Of a DNA stretch of 64,000 bases, positions 59,231 through 64,000 are shown piece by piece. The DNA comes from JACKFE01 sp050248735 (GTDB lineage Bacteria; Nitrospirota; Nitrospiria; Nitrospirales; UBA8639). The first letter of the stretch is position 1. Each line of letters opens with the position of its first letter. The stretch covers positions 1 through 64,000 of the forward strand of contig JBFWRU010000005.1 in NCBI GenBank assembly GCA_050248735.1, in the 5' to 3' direction. The translations under genes and the position numbers were made by a program. The notes under the pieces are model-generated. The model saw only the letters and a list, made by a program, of their open reading frames with translations. It made no database searches and was not told the origin of the DNA.

Positions 59231-60232
59231 ATGAACGCCATGATTCTCGAGCAGGAAGGCAATGTCGGCACCAGTCCGCTCCATGCACGTGATATTCCCA
59301 CACCGGAGCCGGGCCCCGGACAAGTGCGGGTCAAAGTGCATGTCTGCGGAGTGTGCCGAACCGATCTGCATATTGTGGAAGGAGAACTTCCCCCGTCCAC
59401 CAGGCCAATCGTGCCGGGGCATGAAACAGTCGGCATTGTGGATCGGATCGGTTCTGACGTGCGCCATCTCAAAGAAGGCGACCGGGTCGGCATCGCCTGG
59501 TTGCAGGCCACTTGCCAGACCTGCGAGTTTTGCCAAGCCGGACGGGAAAATCTTTGTGCCCAAGCTTCCTTCACCGGCTACCATGTCCACGGAGGATATG
59601 CGGAATATGCGTTGGTCTCCGAACAATTTGCCTATCCGATTCCTCAGGTGTTTACCGACGAAGAAGCCGCTCCGCTTTTATGCGCCGGGATTATCGGCTA
59701 CCGGGCCTTACGCCGCAGTCAGATCAAACCCGGCCAGCGCCTGGGTCTCTACGGATTCGGCGCCTCCGCCCATATCACGATTCAAATCGCCCGCCACTGG
59801 GGCTGCGAGGTGTATGTCTGCTCCTTGCGTGAAGAACATCGTGCCTTGGCCCGCCAACTTGGAGCCGTCTGGGTGGGAGAAGCGGCGGACATGCCGCCGG
59901 AAAAGCTCCATTCGGCGATTTTGTTTGCTCCCGCAGGGGAATTGGTGCCCCCTGCCTTACGGGCGTTGGAAAAAGGGGGAACCCTGGCCTTGGCAGGCAT
60001 CTACATGACACCGATTCCTTCTCTGGATTATTCCCGCGACCTGTTTCAGGAACGCACGCTTCAAAGTGTGACCGCCAATACCCGCCAGGATGGACTGGAC
60101 CTTTTGAAAGAAGCGGCGGCCATTCCCATTCGCACCCATACGGTGCCGTTTCAGTTGGAAGAAGCGAATTTCGCCCTTCAACAATTAAAAAACGGAACCA
60201 TCCAGGGAGCGGGAGTCTTACACATCGCCTAA
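59231..60232 (+). CDS. Zinc-dependent alcohol dehydrogenase (AdhP-like)
   Basis: Encodes 333 residues of the medium-chain dehydrogenase family. Catalytic zinc ligands: Cys in CGVCRTDLHIVEG and the GHETVG histidine/glutamate. Structural zinc: four Cys in ATCQTCEFCQAGRENLC. The Rossmann segment is GLYGFGASAH rather than the usual GxGGxG, and the following strand VYVCSLREEH lacks a clear acidic NAD-selecting residue. It oxidises alcohols or reduces aldehydes; the exact substrate is unknown. It stands alone. Confidence 0.88.
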   Translation: MNAMILEQEGNVGTSPLHARDIPTPEPGPGQVRVKVHVCGVCRTDLHIVEGELPPSTRPIVPGHETVGIVDRIGSDVRHLKEGDRVGIAWLQATCQTCEFCQAGRENLCAQASFTGYHVHGGYAEYALVSEQFAYPIPQVFTDEEAAPLLCAGIIGYRALRRSQIKPGQRLGLYGFGASAHITIQIARHWGCEVYVCSLREEHRALARQLGAVWVGEAADMPPEKLHSAILFAPAGELVPPALRALEKGGTLALAGIYMTPIPSLDYSRDLFQERTLQSVTANTRQDGLDLLKEAAAIPIRTHTVPFQLEEANFALQQLKNGTIQGAGVLHIA

Positions 60233-60348
60233 CACTGCCAAGTGGTTTCGGGACTCATCGAATACAATCCCGACAATACTCTTTCGAGACGGACAGTTAC
60301 CACACGATCTCAACTGGACAGCATATGGCCTGCCCGGATGTCTCCCAT

Positions 60349-60822
60349 CTAGGAAGCGTGACGAATGGGTTGGTCCTGAAAGCCCCGATCGAAAAACAGG
60401 CCTCGATTAATATCTCCGATACTCAGCATGCCGATCAGTTTTCCATCTTCCGCAACGGGGATCCTTCGGAAATTTTTCACGCCCATATACGACGCTGCCT
60501 CTAAGATAGGCGTTGTGGGAGAGACGGTCATCGGGTTTCTGGTCATCACGGCTTCAACTTTTTTCTTCAGGACTTCCGGGTAGCCCTCTTCCATTTCCGT
60601 GAAATCCCGGCTATGGACATTGTCATGAATATAGTCGCCAAAATTCGGGAAAAGCGGTAACAACACATCCCGTAGGGCCACCAGCCCGACCAGATTCTGT
60701 TGTTGGTCAATGACGGGTATCGCTCCGCAATGACGGCTCAACATTTTGATCACGATCGATCGGACCGAATCCGTGGGAAACGCGGTCAGCACTCCTGTCG
60801 ACATGACTTCTTGTACAAGCAT
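60349..60822 (-). CDS. Tandem CBS-domain protein
   Basis: Encodes 157 residues made of two CBS domains: VQEVMSTGVLTAFPTDSVRS with CGAIPVIDQQQNLVGLVALR, and VEAVMTRNPMTVSPTTPILE with RRIPVAEDGKLIGMLSIGDI. Paired CBS domains bind adenosine nucleotides and act as regulators. No fused catalytic domain is present. GGGAGG precedes the ATG. Partner unknown. Confidence 0.9.
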   Translation of the reverse strand: MLVQEVMSTGVLTAFPTDSVRSIVIKMLSRHCGAIPVIDQQQNLVGLVALRDVLLPLFPNFGDYIHDNVHSRDFTEMEEGYPEVLKKKVEAVMTRNPMTVSPTTPILEAASYMGVKNFRRIPVAEDGKLIGMLSIGDINRGLFFDRGFQDQPIRHAS

Positions 60823-61009
60823 GGCAACCTCCCGGGATAAGGATTAGGATTATGGTATCTAATGTACGCCTCCTATCCGTATATTGTCAGCTCCTCATCA
60901 ACCGGGCATCCCTCTCCATCAGGTTCGTTGCATTGTTTTGCGTAATCCGTATTTACCCATCCCAACGGACAAATGGGCATGAGTCTTTGGTCCGGCATTG
61001 AAAACCGAT

Positions 61010-62767
61010 TCAATACCCGGCAGCCAGGGAATCCGGTTTACGTGGATCCGAGGCTCCATACAACCCTTCCGGAAGTCTCAGGATACTTTGGGTGCCGCCC
61101 ATCGTTTCCTCAACAGTCACATGGTGCCCCCATTTTTTTAGAAGCCCCAGCGTGTCAGGACTCAACCCGCGTTCAACACGCAGCTCATCGGGCATCCATT
61201 GATGATGAACACGGGGCGCTGCGGTAGCAGAGGCCAGGTTCATGTCATGATCGATCAGGTTTACAATAACTTGAAGAGTCGTTGTAATAATGTGACTGCC
61301 TCCGGGACTGCCGGTGGCCAGATACGGCTTTCCTTTTGTGAAGACCAATGTCGGGGTCATGGAGGAAAGAGGACGCTTACCCGGCTCGATCGCATTGGCG
61401 GTCGAACCTATAAGACCATAAGCATTCGGAACTCCGGCTTTAGCCACAAAATCATCCATTTCATTATTCAGCAAGATCCCGGTTCCTTCCGCCACAATCC
61501 CGCTGCCAAAGCTGAAATTGATCGTGTAGGTGTTCGAGACTACATTGCCGTCCTTATCCATAACCGAAAAATGCGTGGTATTCGGGCTCTCAAAGGGAAC
61601 GGGATTGGAGGGCGTGATACTCGCTGACGGTCGAGCCTGGTGTGGATCAATGGCGGCATGCAGGGTGTTCGCATAGTCTTTTGATATCAACCCCTGTATG
61701 GGAATTTTCACAAAATCCGGATCCCCCAGCCACCGGCTCCGATCGGCATATGCGAATTTCATGCTTTCCACCAGCCAATGAATGGTCCTTGCGCTATTGT
61801 GACCAAAGTCATGCAGGGGCTCATGCTCCAGAATATTCAGCATTTGAATCAGATGAATGCCGCCTGAACTGGGTGGCGGCATCGACACGATGTCGTACCC
61901 GCGATAGGTTCCCCGTACCGGTTCCCGCCAAATGGCACGATAGCGGCGCAAATCTTCTTTGGAGAGTAATCCTCCATGCGCCTGCATTTCGTCCGTGACA
62001 CGGTCCGCGATGGCCCCTTCGTAAAATGCTGCAGGCCCCTGTTCGGCAATGCGTTGAAGCGACCAGGCCAGATCTTTTTGGATCAACCGATCCCCGGGTT
62101 GGTAGGGCACACCCCTCGACTGAAAAAAAATGCGCCGGGTCGACGGCCATCGACCAAGCTCCTTTTCCTTTTCTTGAAGCGCCCCCGCTAAGGCGGGGGA
62201 GACGATGAAGCCTTCCTGAGCAAGCCTGACAGCCGGGGCAAGCACCTCGTTGAGGGACATAGTGCCAAACGTGTGCAGCGCCTCAGTTAACCCAGCGACA
62301 GTGCCGGGTATCCCCACAGATTGATGGCTGAAGCGAAGACGTGGATGATCCACCGCTCCTCCTTCGTTTTGAAACATGTGGGACATGGCGAGGGAAGGTG
62401 CCATTTCCCGGTAATCAAGGGCCATCGTGGAATTTTTCTCAGCACTATAGATCAGCATGAATCCGCCTCCCCCAAGATTCCCGGCCTGTGGAAGCGTGAC
62501 AGCCAGGGCGAATCCCACTGCCACTGCTGCATCAATGGCATTGCCTCCGGCCTTCAAAATATCCACTCCCACCTGGGTTGCCAGCGCCTCCTGACTGACC
62601 ACCATACCCTCTTTGGCAAAGACGGGATGAAAAATTTCCCGGTGTGACAGGATTGGCGTTTCTTGGGGAAAACCTACACCTGAAAGGCTCACAAGGAACA
62701 CCCAACAGAAAACAAGAATCATCACATACGCAGGACTTCCCCATGTCCATCGACCTGATCTCTGCAT
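61010..62767 (-). CDS. ggt: Gamma-glutamyltransferase
   Basis: Encodes about 585 residues. A signal peptide (AYVMILVFCWVFLVSLSG) exports it. The large-subunit part has VVSQEALATQVGVDILKAGG, NAIDAAVAVGFALAVTLPQA and GNLGGGGFMLIY. The autoprocessing and catalytic Thr is in SPNTTHFSVMDKDGNVVS. Substrate-binding GTGILLNNEMDDF and TGSPGGSHIITT are intact. GGT cleaves glutathione and transfers its glutamyl group in the periplasm. AAGGAGG is 11 bp before the chosen ATG; a Met 19 codons upstream is in frame. Confidence 0.93.
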   Translation of the reverse strand: MQRSGRWTWGSPAYVMILVFCWVFLVSLSGVGFPQETPILSHREIFHPVFAKEGMVVSQEALATQVGVDILKAGGNAIDAAVAVGFALAVTLPQAGNLGGGGFMLIYSAEKNSTMALDYREMAPSLAMSHMFQNEGGAVDHPRLRFSHQSVGIPGTVAGLTEALHTFGTMSLNEVLAPAVRLAQEGFIVSPALAGALQEKEKELGRWPSTRRIFFQSRGVPYQPGDRLIQKDLAWSLQRIAEQGPAAFYEGAIADRVTDEMQAHGGLLSKEDLRRYRAIWREPVRGTYRGYDIVSMPPPSSGGIHLIQMLNILEHEPLHDFGHNSARTIHWLVESMKFAYADRSRWLGDPDFVKIPIQGLISKDYANTLHAAIDPHQARPSASITPSNPVPFESPNTTHFSVMDKDGNVVSNTYTINFSFGSGIVAEGTGILLNNEMDDFVAKAGVPNAYGLIGSTANAIEPGKRPLSSMTPTLVFTKGKPYLATGSPGGSHIITTTLQVIVNLIDHDMNLASATAAPRVHHQWMPDELRVERGLSPDTLGLLKKWGHHVTVEETMGGTQSILRLPEGLYGASDPRKPDSLAAGY

Positions 62768-62824
62768 GGCCTCAGATTCCTCCTTGCGAATGCTCAAGGA
62801 TTCTCCCACACCAAGGAACCGCAC

Positions 62825-63105
62825 AAGTTACATTATCAGCAGGATTCTTGCACAGTTTGACGTGTGAAAACCTGACACTCTTCCGGATTATTTTCAGCTC
62901 TTGGGACCTATCCTTGTCATTGTACCGGCCAATAGGGCAAAGAGGCAGGCGTTTGTTGAAAAGCTTGGAACAGTGAGACCGAAATAACCCACTGCTGTCA
63001 TCTCAGACGAATTTTCAACTCCTGCACTTGCTGCCATCACAACGTTCCGTTTATTGTCCGTGAGTCCTAAGGAGCAAGAATGTGTTGAGATAATGGCATC
63101 CAGAC
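62825..63105. other. Intergenic stretch, no gene seen
   Basis: About 280 bp separate the divergent ggt and nucleotidyltransferase genes. It must contain promoters for both; none was recognised. Confidence 0.5.
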
Positions 63106-63786
63106 GTGGACTCCCCTCCCCAAACTATTCTGAAGGTTCTCGTGGGCTCGCATGCCCATGGACTGGCCACTACCGATTCAGACCGGGACTATCGAAGTGT
63201 CTTTGTGATTCCGACCGAGGACATGTTCAAAGTAGGATTCAAACCACCGCATACGCAGTGGACCAAAGGCCAGACCGATGAAACCGCCTGGGAAATAAGC
63301 CCGTTTCTGACCTTGGCCCTCCAAGGCCATCCGCTCGTGATCGAAACCCTGTTAGCCCCGATCGTGGAAGCCAATGACTGGGGCCATCGGCTCCGTAGCC
63401 TGTTCCCCGATGTCTGGTCCGCCGATAAAGCCTTTGAATCCTTCGTCAACTATGCCCATAACCAACGACAGAAATTTCTAGATAAAAAGGACGGACGCCC
63501 CGGAAAATACGGAGCCGCCTATTTGCGAGTCCTCCAGAATCTCTGTGCACTTTTGGAGATGGGCACCTTTCCCGTTTCCATTGCCGATACGGATTGGGGT
63601 TCGCACATTCGCTCCATAAAAGAAGGACACTTTCGAACCGGGGACGTGATCGATGAAGGGGAGGCTTTATTGATGAAATCCCGACAATTACTCACCGGTT
63701 CTTCGCATCAGAGCAATATTTCGGCAATTAATGCCTTTTTGATCGACCTTCGCCTAGGGCACCTCACCAAACCTCCCGCCGGATAG
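63106..63786 (+). CDS. Nucleotidyltransferase-fold protein (DNA polymerase beta superfamily)
   Basis: Encodes 226 residues from a GTG. The N-terminus has VLVGSHAHGLATTDSDRDYR, the G-S...D-x-D form of the polymerase-beta-like nucleotidyltransferase fold, here GS-HAHGL-x-x-x-x-SDRD. FLTLALQGHPLVIETLLAP and FESFVNYAHNQRQKFLDKKD follow, as in YcgL-type proteins. A third carboxylate is not obvious. The acceptor is unknown. No toxin-antitoxin partner (MNT/HEPN) is adjacent. Confidence 0.7.
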   Translation: MDSPPQTILKVLVGSHAHGLATTDSDRDYRSVFVIPTEDMFKVGFKPPHTQWTKGQTDETAWEISPFLTLALQGHPLVIETLLAPIVEANDWGHRLRSLFPDVWSADKAFESFVNYAHNQRQKFLDKKDGRPGKYGAAYLRVLQNLCALLEMGTFPVSIADTDWGSHIRSIKEGHFRTGDVIDEGEALLMKSRQLLTGSSHQSNISAINAFLIDLRLGHLTKPPAG

Positions 63787-64000
63787 GAGCCAACCATTTT
63801 CCCCCTCGTTTTCAGACATCCCTCGAAGTCCTAAAATACCCCAATACACCCATGGATCCTGCCAAGTCATTGGTTAATCCACTTGTTCCCCTGCTCACTC
63901 CAGCTTAGGCCGTTGGGCCGGACATTACCCTGGAAACTTCCCCTGGCATCCCCCTTGCTCATTCCTCGTCATAAAAGGAGAAGATCCTCATCCCTGACAC
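63787..64000. other. Window end, leader of the next gene
   Basis: No gene is seen. AAAAGGAGAAG at 63974-63984 looks like the ribosome-binding site of a plus-strand gene that would begin at or just beyond the window edge. Confidence 0.4.

Overview
The window looks like part of a bacterial chromosome of moderate GC content, split at about 28.0 kb. To the left is a mosaic, mobile, defence-rich island. To the right is ordinary housekeeping and accessory chromosome. No rRNA gene is present. The right-hand genes (lipid-linked efflux, two OmpR-type two-component systems, TtcA, CDP-archaeol synthase-like protein, NTP/NTP-exchanger-like MFS protein, many small secreted proteins) remind me of Nitrospira-like bacteria (Nitrospirota). 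That assignment is inference from gene content only.

Left island (1-28.0 kb). It opens with the 3' end of an IS3-family transposase. This has removed the 5' end of a UvrD-like helicase gene, which is followed by an attC-like (integron cassette) site. Next is a resolvase gene and a three-copy terminal repeat (1961, 2871, 6247). The repeat brackets a STAND-like ATPase gene and a DUF262/HNH nuclease gene; the outermost copy is inserted in a second, truncated resolvase gene. Then comes a tightly packed six-gene operon (6770-21176): SNF2-type helicase, TM0106-type RecB-like nuclease/RNase H-like/UPF1-like helicase, DUF4391 protein, two type III Mod methyltransferases and one type III Res. It is best read as an enlarged type III restriction-modification system with two Mod subunits that have exchanged sequence. 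Downstream are an unknown protein, an ArdC/ImmA-like metallopeptidase, a uracil-DNA-glycosylase-fold protein, a frameshifted coiled-coil gene and an ankyrin-repeat protein with a C-terminal helix-turn-helix-like domain, separated by copies of a degenerate GTCCCGGTT-rich repeat. The island ends at a 56-bp 3' fragment of a tRNA-Leu gene, the expected scar of a tRNA-targeting integrative element.

Right part (28.0-64 kb). Small secreted proteins and a SLOG-like protein precede a minus-strand block (Na+/solute symporter, small membrane protein, a gamma-glutamylcyclotransferase-like gene interrupted by TGA, MFS/NTP exchanger-like protein). Then come a DCC thioredoxin-like protein, metallophosphoesterase, MsrA, CDP-archaeol synthase-like protein, TtcA, a broken carboxypeptidase-regulatory-domain gene, a large hybrid histidine kinase, a zincin, a DUF2892 protein and YjbQ. 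An OmpR/EnvZ-type pair is divergent from a complete RND efflux operon (outer-membrane lipoprotein, adaptor, pump). A second OmpR-type pair with a PepSY protein is divergent from a YgiW/BOF-type protein, with a PmrA/QseB-like CTTAA-N6-CTTAA box between them, a layout that recalls ygiW-qseBC. The window closes with MtgA, a zinc alcohol dehydrogenase, a CBS protein, gamma-glutamyltransferase and a nucleotidyltransferase.
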